Origin: Halapricum hydrolyticum
GTDB taxonomy: Archaea; Halobacteriota; Halobacteria; Halobacteriales; Haloarculaceae
Reading direction: 5' to 3'
DNA: 64,000 nt
NCBI GenBank assembly: GCA_025517565.1
Contig: JAOPKD010000001.1
Coordinates: 62,001 to 126,000 of the forward strand
Every line of letters begins with the position of its first letter. The stretch's first letter is position 1. A program made the translations under genes and the position numbers. Positions 57,676 through 64,000 of this stretch are shown here, piece after piece. Under the pieces are notes generated by a model, which saw only the letters and a list, made by a program, of their open reading frames with translations, did not search any database and had not been told where the DNA came from.

Positions 57676-58949
57676 CGCACACACAGGCTCTCACCAAGAC
57701 ACTCGTGTTCCCGCTGGACGTGCAGAGTGGCAACGAGAGCTTGCTTCACGACGCTCGATTGGAGTGTCGCCGGGTGTTCAACGAGGTGCTACGCCTCAAC
57801 TATGACGGGTGGGACTGGGACGAGATAGAAGATGTTGTTGAGCAGAACGCCAACCTCGTGCAAAACACCGCACAGCGCATCATCGGCAAAGCCTTCGACG
57901 CACTCGACAACTACTACGACAACGACGACTGGGGACGCCCGTGGTACAAACACGAGACGTTCCCGTTGCGGATGAACTACGGCGAAGGCTACAACCTCTT
58001 TCTCGAAGACGAAACAGTACGGTTCCGCATCAGTGCGAAACCGTACAATCACGTCAAAGGCGAGCTTCGCGGCACGCAAGACCAGTTCGACCTGCTCGCA
58101 CAGGCAATCGAAGATGATGACTGGCACGTTGGTACCGCCGAGGCGCTTGTCCGAAACGAACGCGAAGAATTGCACGTCACCGTCACGAACGAAACCGCCG
58201 AAGTTGGTGCAAAAACAGCGGCAGAAACAGTCATCGGTGTCGATATTAACGAAGACTGTGTTGCGCTAGCGGCACTGACCGAGAGTGGTATCGAAGATTC
58301 AATCGTTATCGACTACCCGGAAATCAAGGAAGAACGACATCGGTACTTCACGATGCAGAAACGGATGCAGGAAGCCGGACAGACCGCGTTCAACGACGTG
58401 TTCCGCGACAAGGAACAACGGTTCGTTCACGACCAGCTACACACGGTTTCACGGCGCGTGGTCGAGTGGATTCAACGGTTCGACAGTCCTGTGATTGTCT
58501 TCGAAGACCTCGAAAACATGCGAGACGACATTGAATACGGGACTCGAATGAACCGCCGTCTGCACTCACTACCGTTCGCCAAACTTCGAGAGTTCATCAG
58601 CTACAAAGCCGCGTGGCAAGGGATTCCCTCAGACGATGTTGACCCAGAGTACACCAGCCAGCAATGCCCTATTTGTGGACACACAGAATGGGCGAACCGC
58701 CACAAGAAGCGGTTCAAGTGCTGTGAGTGCGAGCATCAAGACCACGCCGACCGTGGCGCTGGCGTGAGTGTCGCACAGAAGTGGCTGCGAAAGCAAGACA
58801 ATAGAGATGTGCCTGCTCTCAACACACTCCCGCAGGTGCGGAAGTGGGAGTTGCGACGGCAGGCATCGGGGCCTGTGGACGGCCCGACCGTGACCTCTGA
58901 TACCGTTCGAGGCGACCAGACCAATGGTATCCGAGGCGTGTCCGACTAA
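57672..58949 (+). CDS. tnpB: RNA-guided nuclease TnpB of an IS605-type element
   Basis: A 425-residue TnpB. RuvC-like residues are the Asp of VIGVDINEDCVAL, the Glu of IVFEDLENMRDD and the Asp of HQDHADRGAGVSVAQ. The zinc finger is CPICGHTEWA ... FKCCECEHQDH. The N-terminal half is the wedge/REC part. All three catalytic acids are present, so it could be an active guide-RNA nuclease. The guide RNA would overlap the 3' end of the gene and the right end, which now holds two extra hairpins. Confidence 0.9.
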   Translation: MTHTQALTKTLVFPLDVQSGNESLLHDARLECRRVFNEVLRLNYDGWDWDEIEDVVEQNANLVQNTAQRIIGKAFDALDNYYDNDDWGRPWYKHETFPLRMNYGEGYNLFLEDETVRFRISAKPYNHVKGELRGTQDQFDLLAQAIEDDDWHVGTAEALVRNEREELHVTVTNETAEVGAKTAAETVIGVDINEDCVALAALTESGIEDSIVIDYPEIKEERHRYFTMQKRMQEAGQTAFNDVFRDKEQRFVHDQLHTVSRRVVEWIQRFDSPVIVFEDLENMRDDIEYGTRMNRRLHSLPFAKLREFISYKAAWQGIPSDDVDPEYTSQQCPICGHTEWANRHKKRFKCCECEHQDHADRGAGVSVAQKWLRKQDNRDVPALNTLPQVRKWELRRQASGPVDGPTVTSDTVRGDQTNGIRGVSD

Positions 58950-58971
58950 TCCACGGGAAGAAGCCTCGGGG

Positions 58972-59025
58972 TCGTACGGAAGACGCAGTCTTCCGTGATG
59001 ACGAGAGACGAAGTCTCTCGAACCA
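58972..59025. repeat. 54-bp insert of two mini-hairpins in the IS right end
   Basis: Inside the loop of the terminal hairpin are GGAAGAC-GCA-GTCTTCC (58978-58994), a 7-base spacer and CGAGAGAC-GAA-GTCTCTCG (59002-59020). Compared with the left end, exactly these bases are extra. The 7-bp/8-bp twin stems repeat the plan of the tnpA insert. Confidence 0.75.
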
Positions 59026-59064
59026 CTTGACCCCGAGGCGGTTCACAAGATCGGTCTCTCTGGC

Positions 59065-59601
59065 CTATTCGCTGACGACCAGCGTGTCGTCTTCGAGGTA
59101 GTGATCGAGGTGGTGAGCGTCCTCCTCGACCTCGACGAGGATCTGTCGGAGGATCTCGGCGGTCGCGTGATCGCCCAGGTTCGTCGCGAGATCGACGTGA
59201 TCCCGGAGGCTCTCGATGATGTCGCCGTAGATCTCAAGATCGTTCTCCAGGGACGTACGGATGTCGTACACGTCGTCGTCTTCGGGCTCGACCGGGGCGT
59301 GCGCTTCGAGGTTCTTCCCGCCCGCGACCGGAGCGCCACCGATCGCCTGCAGTCGCTCGGCGAGTTCGTCGGCGGCCGCTTCGGCACGTCCGGCGGCCTC
59401 ACCGAGGAACACGTGCACGTCTCGGAACTCCGCGCCTTCGACGTTCCAGTGGTGCTTCTTGAGCTGGTGGTACAGGACGTACGTCGCGGCGAGGTCGGTG
59501 TTCAGCGCCTCGACGACCTGTTCGGCCTTCCCCTGCTCGAGGCGGAGGGGATTCTCGTCGACGGTTCCCGCTTGCTGGCGGATATCCTTCTGGGTACTCA
59601 T
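59065..59601 (-). CDS. dpsA: DpsA, ferritin-like iron storage/DNA protection protein
   Basis: A 178-residue Dps. The ferroxidase centre lies across subunits: KKHHWNVEGAEFRDVHVFLG and AGRAEAAADELAER carry the His, Asp and Glu ligands, with ATAEILRQILVEVEEDAHHL later. It oxidises and stores iron and lowers hydrogen peroxide damage. The promoter region (59602-59700) is AT-rich, with CTTATAATTT near 59630. No TTAGGC box is present, so its control differs from the iron uptake genes nearby. Confidence 0.93.
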   Translation of the reverse strand: MSTQKDIRQQAGTVDENPLRLEQGKAEQVVEALNTDLAATYVLYHQLKKHHWNVEGAEFRDVHVFLGEAAGRAEAAADELAERLQAIGGAPVAGGKNLEAHAPVEPEDDDVYDIRTSLENDLEIYGDIIESLRDHVDLATNLGDHATAEILRQILVEVEEDAHHLDHYLEDDTLVVSE

Positions 59602-59773
59602 TGCGATCGTGTGTATGTGCGCGACCCACTTATAATTTCTCTATTGAAAAACGAGATTTCGCAAAACAAAAACCGAATTTCTGATTTGCGGAAATTCTTG
59701 CGTCGATCTATGACAGGCAGCGCTCTCGGGAAGCGACTTCTCGCTACAGAGACGCGACAGACAGTCGCAGCAA

Positions 59774-60823
59774 TCAGTTGGCTCCGCCGCCGTACTTCTC
59801 GGGGTAGGCCCCTGCCAGCAGCTCCGGCTGGTCGTCGAGCCGAGTCCGGATCGGATCGATGATCTCGGAGATGTACTCGCCAGCGGCGTTCTTGAGGTCC
59901 TGGGGATGCAGTTCCTCCTCGACGAAGTCGGCTTCGAGTTCCTCGTAGCTCTCGTAGACCAGATCGCCGCCGTACTTTTCGGGTCGTTCGACGACGAACG
60001 ACTCCTCGCGCTGGTCGAGGATCGGGAAGACGAGATACCGGACGTACTCCAGGACGCCGTTGTCTTCGACCTCGCCCATCGGACAGTAGGCGTCGTGCAG
60101 CTTCTCGGACACTGCTTCGGGCGAGTCGTTCAGGTTGACCTTCGAGGATTCATCGGAGGCGCTCATCTTCCCGCCCGACAGGCCCGAGAGAAGCGGGGCG
60201 AACAGGCAGATCGGCGCGTCCCCGCCGTGATCGGGCAGGATTTCCCGGGAGAGCATGTAAATCCCGCGCTGGTCGACGCCGCCGTATGCGATGTCAGCGT
60301 CCAGCGCGTCCACGTCGAGCGTCTGCATCAGCGGGTACAGCAGGCCGCCGAGTTTCGGCGAATCGGACTCGCGGACGACCTCGCTGGCTGCGCGCTTGGC
60401 ACGGGAGATCGTCGTCTCGGCAGCCATCCGCAGCAGTTCGAGCGAGTAGTCTTCGTCGAGTTCGAACTCCCGGCCACGGACGAACTCGATCCCGTCGGGA
60501 TCGGCTCCGGCGGCGTCGATCATCGCCCGGATGGTTTCCTCGTAGTACGCTGAACGTGCCTCCAGCAGATCGAACGGGCTCTTCTCGTCGTCGAGATGGG
60601 CGTGCAGATCGGCGATCAGCACCGTCACGTCCAGTCCGGCATCGAGGAAGTCAGCGAGCTTGCGCATCGTCGTGAAGTGGCCGATGTGCATCTCGCCCGT
60701 CGGGGCGTAGCCGATGTAGACCCGCGGCTCGTCGCGCTCTTCGAACAGCGTCTGCAACTCCTCCTCGGTGACGACCTCCCGCGTGTGGCGAGTCGTCAAC
60801 TCGAATCGCTCGTCGATGTCCAT
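59774..60823 (-). CDS. tyrS: Tyrosyl-tRNA synthetase
   Basis: A 349-residue class I synthetase of archaeal type. Signatures: YIGYAPTGEMHIGHFTTM (HIGH), the tyrosine-binding YGGVDQRGIYMLSREILP and SGLSGGKMSASDESSK (KMSKS-like KMSAS). The ATG at 60823 (MDIDERFEL) is the family start; the open frame beyond it is not coding. No anticodon-binding extension beyond the usual. Confidence 0.94.
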   Translation of the reverse strand: MDIDERFELTTRHTREVVTEEELQTLFEERDEPRVYIGYAPTGEMHIGHFTTMRKLADFLDAGLDVTVLIADLHAHLDDEKSPFDLLEARSAYYEETIRAMIDAAGADPDGIEFVRGREFELDEDYSLELLRMAAETTISRAKRAASEVVRESDSPKLGGLLYPLMQTLDVDALDADIAYGGVDQRGIYMLSREILPDHGGDAPICLFAPLLSGLSGGKMSASDESSKVNLNDSPEAVSEKLHDAYCPMGEVEDNGVLEYVRYLVFPILDQREESFVVERPEKYGGDLVYESYEELEADFVEEELHPQDLKNAAGEYISEIIDPIRTRLDDQPELLAGAYPEKYGGGAN

Positions 60824-60860
60824 ACAGTTGGTTGCCGCTGGCGGTGACAAAACCGTTGTT

Positions 60861-60889
60861 ATACTGTCGGCTGAAAGTTCGTAACGATA
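60861..60889. repeat. Partial copy of the nested palindromic repeat
   Basis: ATACTGTCGGCTGAAAGTTC then GTAACGATA matches 36844-36872 at 26 of 29 positions. Only one arm is left and no hairpin forms, so it is a decayed or half element. It lies in the tyrS promoter region. Confidence 0.5.
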
Positions 60890-61037
60890 TTTACCACTCG
60901 CTTCTGCACACGTCTGCCGATCGACGAAAGACACTCTCGTCAAAGCGCGTCCCTCGACTCGATGCATGCCACCTGCGTCGCCTAGGAACCGTCGGTTTGC
61001 GAGCAGTACAAACCCTTCCAGCCCGGAACGTCGATGA

Positions 61038-61478
61038 ATGTACACCGGCAAGACCGAACGGCCGTGCTGTCTGTGCGGCTCGCCGGAGACGACCGCCCGG
61101 ATCGATATCCCGCCGCGCGCGCTTCAACTGTGCAAACACAGCGATCCGATCGCCTGGCAAGACATCGTCGGGGACGTGTCGATGTATTTCTGTGCGAACG
61201 ACTGGGAACTGATCGAAGAACTCGTCCTCGACGTCGGCGTGTTACCGCTCTCGCGCTGTAACGCCGCGCGGGCGAGTTTCGATCTGCGGGAGGACTTCGA
61301 GGCGCTTTTGAACGACGTGCGGAACCAGCCCGACCAGCGACCGCTGGAAGCAGAGATGCTGTCAGACGCCGAAGAGGCGCTCCGATCCCACGAGCGTGGC
61401 GAGAACGTCGGACCCCAGCGGCTCGTCCAGGCTCGGATCGTTCAGTGGGCGCTTGGTGAACTCGGTACCGACGGGTGA
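61038..61478 (+). CDS. Zinc-binding-like haloarchaeal protein
   Basis: A 146-residue protein. CCLCGSPETT near the start and LCKHSDPIAW with MYFCANDWEL supply four or more cysteines and a His, a likely zinc site. The rest is helical (SFDLREDFEALLNDV, LSDAEEALRSHERG). No family recognised. It is divergent from tyrS and precedes the nucleotidyltransferase gene by 81 nt. Confidence 0.65.
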   Translation: MYTGKTERPCCLCGSPETTARIDIPPRALQLCKHSDPIAWQDIVGDVSMYFCANDWELIEELVLDVGVLPLSRCNAARASFDLREDFEALLNDVRNQPDQRPLEAEMLSDAEEALRSHERGENVGPQRLVQARIVQWALGELGTDG

Positions 61479-61559
61479 CCGGTACTATCGCGAACTCCGC
61501 CTCTTATCAGATATCCCACTGGTGGAAAGAGACATTATGTATGCTACCGAAGTGGGGCT

Positions 61560-62573
61560 ATGGACGCAATTGTCCTTGCCGGTGGGTTCGCGACCAGGCT
61601 CTGGCCGATCACGCGCAATCGTCCGAAGATGTTTCTCCCGATCGGGGAGACGACGGTCATCGACCGGATCTTTCAAGATTTCGAAGACGACGACCGGATC
61701 GATGACGTTTACGTGTCGACCAACGAGGAATTCGAGGACGTCTTCGAGGAATACATCGAAACGTCGTCCTTCGAGAAGCCGCAGCTATCGGTCGAAGAAG
61801 CAAGGGAAGAAGACGAGAAGTTCGGCGTCGTCGGCGCACTCGGCGAACTCGTCGAACGCGAGGGGATCGACAGTGACACGCTGGTGATCGCCGGCGACAA
61901 CCTCATCAGTTTCCCGCTGTCGGACTTTATCGACACGTTCAAAAACAACGACGGAACGACGATCGCCGCCTACGACGTCGGCAATCTCGAGCGCGCGACC
62001 CAGTACGGCGTGATCGACGTCGAGGGTGACCGCGTCGTCTCGTTCGAGGAGAAGCCCGACGATCCGCCGAGCACACTCGTTTCGATCGCTTGCTACGCGT
62101 TCCCCGCCAAGACGCTCGGACTGTTCGACACCTACCTCTCCGGAGAGAACAATCCAGACGAACCCGGGTGGTTCATCCAGTGGCTGCTCGACCGTGATCC
62201 CGTCTACGCTTACTCCTTCGAGGGCGCCTGGTTCGATATCGGCACGCCGGACGCGTATCTCGACGCCGTCGAGTGGTATCTCGACGGCGGCACGCTCGTT
62301 CATCCCGACGCAACCGTCGAGAATTCCGACCTCGGACAGAACGTGCACATCATGGAAGGCGCGGAGGTGATCGACTCCTCGCTCGAACGGGCAGTCGTCT
62401 TCCCGAACGCGCGGGTCAAGGACTGTCGGATCTACTCTTCGATCGTCGACGAGAACACCGAACTTGAAGAAGTCAACCTCTCGGAGGCACAGATCGGCGC
62501 GCACACCTCTCTCGCACAGTCCCAGTCGCCGCCGGCCGAGTGGGTGTGGGAACAGAACCGGGATTCGGAGTGA
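61560..62573 (+). CDS. Sugar nucleotidyltransferase (glucose-1-phosphate type)
   Basis: A 337-residue enzyme. The nucleotide loop AIVLAGGFATRLWPITRNRP starts it, followed by VIAGDNLISF, GVIDVEGDRVVSFEEKP and a left-handed beta-helix end (HPDATVENSDLGQNVHIMEG). It joins a sugar-1-phosphate to NTP to form an NDP-sugar. Substrate not shown; dTDP- or UDP-glucose is likely. A TATA-like CATTATGTA lies 28 nt before the ATG. The product could feed the glycosyltransferase at 62984. Confidence 0.9.
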   Translation: MDAIVLAGGFATRLWPITRNRPKMFLPIGETTVIDRIFQDFEDDDRIDDVYVSTNEEFEDVFEEYIETSSFEKPQLSVEEAREEDEKFGVVGALGELVEREGIDSDTLVIAGDNLISFPLSDFIDTFKNNDGTTIAAYDVGNLERATQYGVIDVEGDRVVSFEEKPDDPPSTLVSIACYAFPAKTLGLFDTYLSGENNPDEPGWFIQWLLDRDPVYAYSFEGAWFDIGTPDAYLDAVEWYLDGGTLVHPDATVENSDLGQNVHIMEGAEVIDSSLERAVVFPNARVKDCRIYSSIVDENTELEEVNLSEAQIGAHTSLAQSQSPPAEWVWEQNRDSE

Positions 62574-62579
62574 CGACCG

Positions 62580-62966
62580 ATGACTGACTCCACAGACGAC
62601 GATCCCACGATGGCCTTCGACGTCGAGGTCAGGGCCGACCGAACGATCCTGACGATCGAAGGGGTACGCGACGCCGCCGTCATCGTTCGGTCCGAAGAGG
62701 GCGAGCGGATCTATCTCCCGCCCGAGGACTTCGACGCCGAACCGGGCGTGACCAGCCCCTACAGCACGAGTCCCTACAGCACGGCAACTACAAGTGACGA
62801 CGACGGCGAGAAAGAAAGCGGATCCGACGACAGCAGGCAGTCGCCGTACACCAAAGCCAGCGACGACACCGTCTCGGACGGAGTCACGTACGGCCGCTCT
62901 GTCACGCCCCAGGGGATCCGAATCGTCCATTCCGAACCTGCGACGGACGTCCGGGTCGTCCGCTAG
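62580..62966 (+). CDS. Haloarchaeal protein of unknown function
   Basis: A 128-residue protein: a beta-rich first 50 residues (FDVEVRADRTILTIEGVRDA), a disordered middle with the repeat TSPYSTSPYST, and a final strand pair (VTPQGIRIVHSEPATDV). No family is recognised. It follows the nucleotidyltransferase by 6 nt, so it belongs to the same transcript, perhaps binding or regulating that enzyme. Confidence 0.6.
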   Translation: MTDSTDDDPTMAFDVEVRADRTILTIEGVRDAAVIVRSEEGERIYLPPEDFDAEPGVTSPYSTSPYSTATTSDDDGEKESGSDDSRQSPYTKASDDTVSDGVTYGRSVTPQGIRIVHSEPATDVRVVR

Positions 62967-62983
62967 AGCGCGATCGGTGGCTG

Positions 62984-64000
62984 TTAATCGCCGTCGAGGA
63001 TCCCGCGGTAGAACTCCTCGTGATCGTCGGCGACGTCTTCCCAGGTCCGCTTCTCGTACTCGATCGGTGCATCCATCGCGAGTCCGCGCTGGATGCCGCC
63101 CGCGACCGCTCGCGAGTCGGGCGTCACCTGCACGAGCACGTCGTCGGGCAGGATCTCGGCCGCACCGCAATCGGTCGTGACGACGCGTGTATTCACCGAC
63201 AGCGCCTCGACGATCGTGATCCCGAACGGCTCCGCCCGCGACGGGGAGACGAACAGGTCCGCGCTGGCGTAGTAGTCGGCCAGTTCTTCTTCGGGGACGT
63301 ACCCGACGAACTCGATCTGGTCTTCGATGTCGAGCGCGTCGGCAAAGCGCTTGAGCTGGTCGGTCAGGTGTCCGGTTCCGCCGACGACGAGCGTGACGTC
63401 CTCGCGGCTGATCCGCTCGACAGCGGCGAGCAGGTACGACAGTCCCTTCTGGTGGGTGTGCCGGCCGACGAAAAACAGCATTTCGCCGTCGATTCCCAGC
63501 TCGGCTTTGACGTCCCGACCGGTCGGCGTCACCGACGGGAACCCGTTGTGGATGACGTGCGCGTCACCGTCGTAGTGATCCGCGATTCGCCCGCGGGTGA
63601 CGTTGCTCACGGTGATCAAATGATCGGCTTCCTCGACGATCCGCCGTTCGGCGTCGAGTTCCTGACGCGGCGGGTCGAGGTTGCGCTCGACCGACAGCGA
63701 GTGAAACGTCGTTATCCAGGGAATATCGTGCGTTTCCCTGGCCGTCGCACCGGGCCGGTAGCCGAACCAGTCGTTGGTGTGAACGGCGTCGGCCTCGGCG
63801 GCCAATCGAACGAACTCGTCTTCCATCCGGTTGACCCGGGTGATGAGGTCACCCGTCCCCGTTTCGATACCGTGGATGTTCTCGCGGTCGCCGGGGTCGA
63901 ACTCCGCGGGCAGCGCCAGTTGCATGTCGATGGTCCCGCGGCGCTCGAAGACCTCGAACAACTCTGCGATTGCGGTGTCCAGCCCGCCGGTGATCTTCGG
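62984..64000 (-). CDS. Family 4 glycosyltransferase, partial at window end
   Basis: The gene runs off the right edge; 338 residues are visible. GT-B signatures: AVHTNDWFGYRPG, HVIHNGFPSV, LFFVGRHTHQKGL and DLFVSPSRAEPFGITIVEAL, the last with the donor-binding Glu pair. It resembles glycogen or sucrose synthase-like enzymes. The first domain starts within PKITGGLDTAIAEL, so only part of the N-terminal lobe is missing. It is convergent with the nucleotidyltransferase operon. Confidence 0.85.
   Translation of the reverse strand, partial: PKITGGLDTAIAELFEVFERRGTIDMQLALPAEFDPGDRENIHGIETGTGDLITRVNRMEDEFVRLAAEADAVHTNDWFGYRPGATARETHDIPWITTFHSLSVERNLDPPRQELDAERRIVEEADHLITVSNVTRGRIADHYDGDAHVIHNGFPSVTPTGRDVKAELGIDGEMLFFVGRHTHQKGLSYLLAAVERISREDVTLVVGGTGHLTDQLKRFADALDIEDQIEFVGYVPEEELADYYASADLFVSPSRAEPFGITIVEALSVNTRVVTTDCGAAEILPDDVLVQVTPDSRAVAGGIQRGLAMDAPIEYEKRTWEDVADDHEEFYRGILDGD

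Larger units (their letters stand above)
56994..59038. mobile_element. IS200/IS605-family element with tnpA (broken), RHH gene and tnpB
   Basis: About 2.0 kb bounded by matching hairpins. The left is CCTCGGGG-CTTGA-CCCCGAGG (56994-57014). The right has the same arms (58964-58971 and 59031-59038), but 54 extra bases sit in the loop. Inside, tnpA runs leftward and a small RHH gene plus tnpB run rightward. The tnpA gene carries a 51-base in-frame insert with a stop codon, so self-mobility is doubtful. GC content and codon use are lower than in neighbours. Confidence 0.8.

Noticed and set aside
61038..61051. TyrRS starting at 61051
   Set aside because: The first 76 codons of that frame overlap the divergent zinc-protein gene and promoter, and lack family similarity. 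The ATG at 60823 is the usual start.
1..64000. tRNA, rRNA or CRISPR array
   Set aside because: No cloverleaf with a T-loop, no rRNA-like tract, and no regularly spaced repeats were found. Repeats that are present are origin boxes, promoter sites or IS ends.

Overview
The window reads as the chromosome of a halophilic archaeon (class Halobacteria). The evidence is high GC, very acidic proteins, short or absent 5' leaders with AT-rich boxes about 28 nt before start codons, twin-arginine signals followed by lipoboxes, halocyanin, bacterio-opsin-activator type HTH regulators, an Orc1/Cdc6 origin, zinc glucose dehydrogenase and TrmB. No rRNA or tRNA gene and no CRISPR array was seen. Genus cannot be fixed from the sequence alone.

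Layout. 1-4100: accessory genes (SRPBCC tail, a CGCGG-motif peptide, a detached glutamyl-tRNA reductase dimerisation domain, phosphotriesterase-like, HAD and APH-like proteins). 4128-16229: narO and the divergent respiratory nitrate reductase operon (Rieske, cytochrome b, NarG, NarH, heme-b anchor, NarJ, a membrane protein, a HEAT protein, an Mrp ATPase). 16287-30820: second half of a denitrification supercluster (receiver/PAS protein, DUF2249 proteins, radical SAM/SPASM enzyme, NnrS-like membrane protein, two CPxx-motif proteins, heavy-metal ATPase with HMA chaperone, quinol NO reductase, a split MoaD-like gene, halocyanin, NirK, regulators). 30917-34037: LysE exporter, HD protein, GNAT, DUF502. 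34038-36454: orc1/cdc6 between two sets of inverted ORB-like repeats, a probable replication origin. 36455-43613: zinc ribbon, UppS, HemA, an overlapping ParA-CheW pair, NDH-2-like oxidoreductase. 43750-45923: gdh and trmB. 45971-56962: lipoprotein, glycosyltransferases and an Fe(III) ABC transporter operon flanked by TTAGGC-GCCTAA boxes. 56994-59038: an IS200/IS605 element with tnpB and a broken tnpA. 59065-64000: DpsA, TyrRS, sugar nucleotidyltransferase and glycosyltransferase.

How it works together. Nitrate is reduced on the outer face by Tat-exported NarGH, fed by the Rieske/cytochrome b pair. Nitrite goes to NirK, with halocyanin the likely electron donor, and NO to qNor. NarO carries the four-cysteine signature described for the haloarchaeal denitrification activator. 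A 12-bp palindrome, CGAAYAYRTTCG, recurs before narO, the nar operon, nirK, halocyanin, qnor, both DUF2249 genes, the radical SAM gene, a small CPxx gene and the CGCGG gene, usually centred 44-48 nt from the start codon. This ties poorly understood genes to denitrification. The most interesting candidate is a CGCGG peptide plus radical SAM/SPASM enzyme system, with DUF2249, Mrp and MIP18-like partners, under this shared control.
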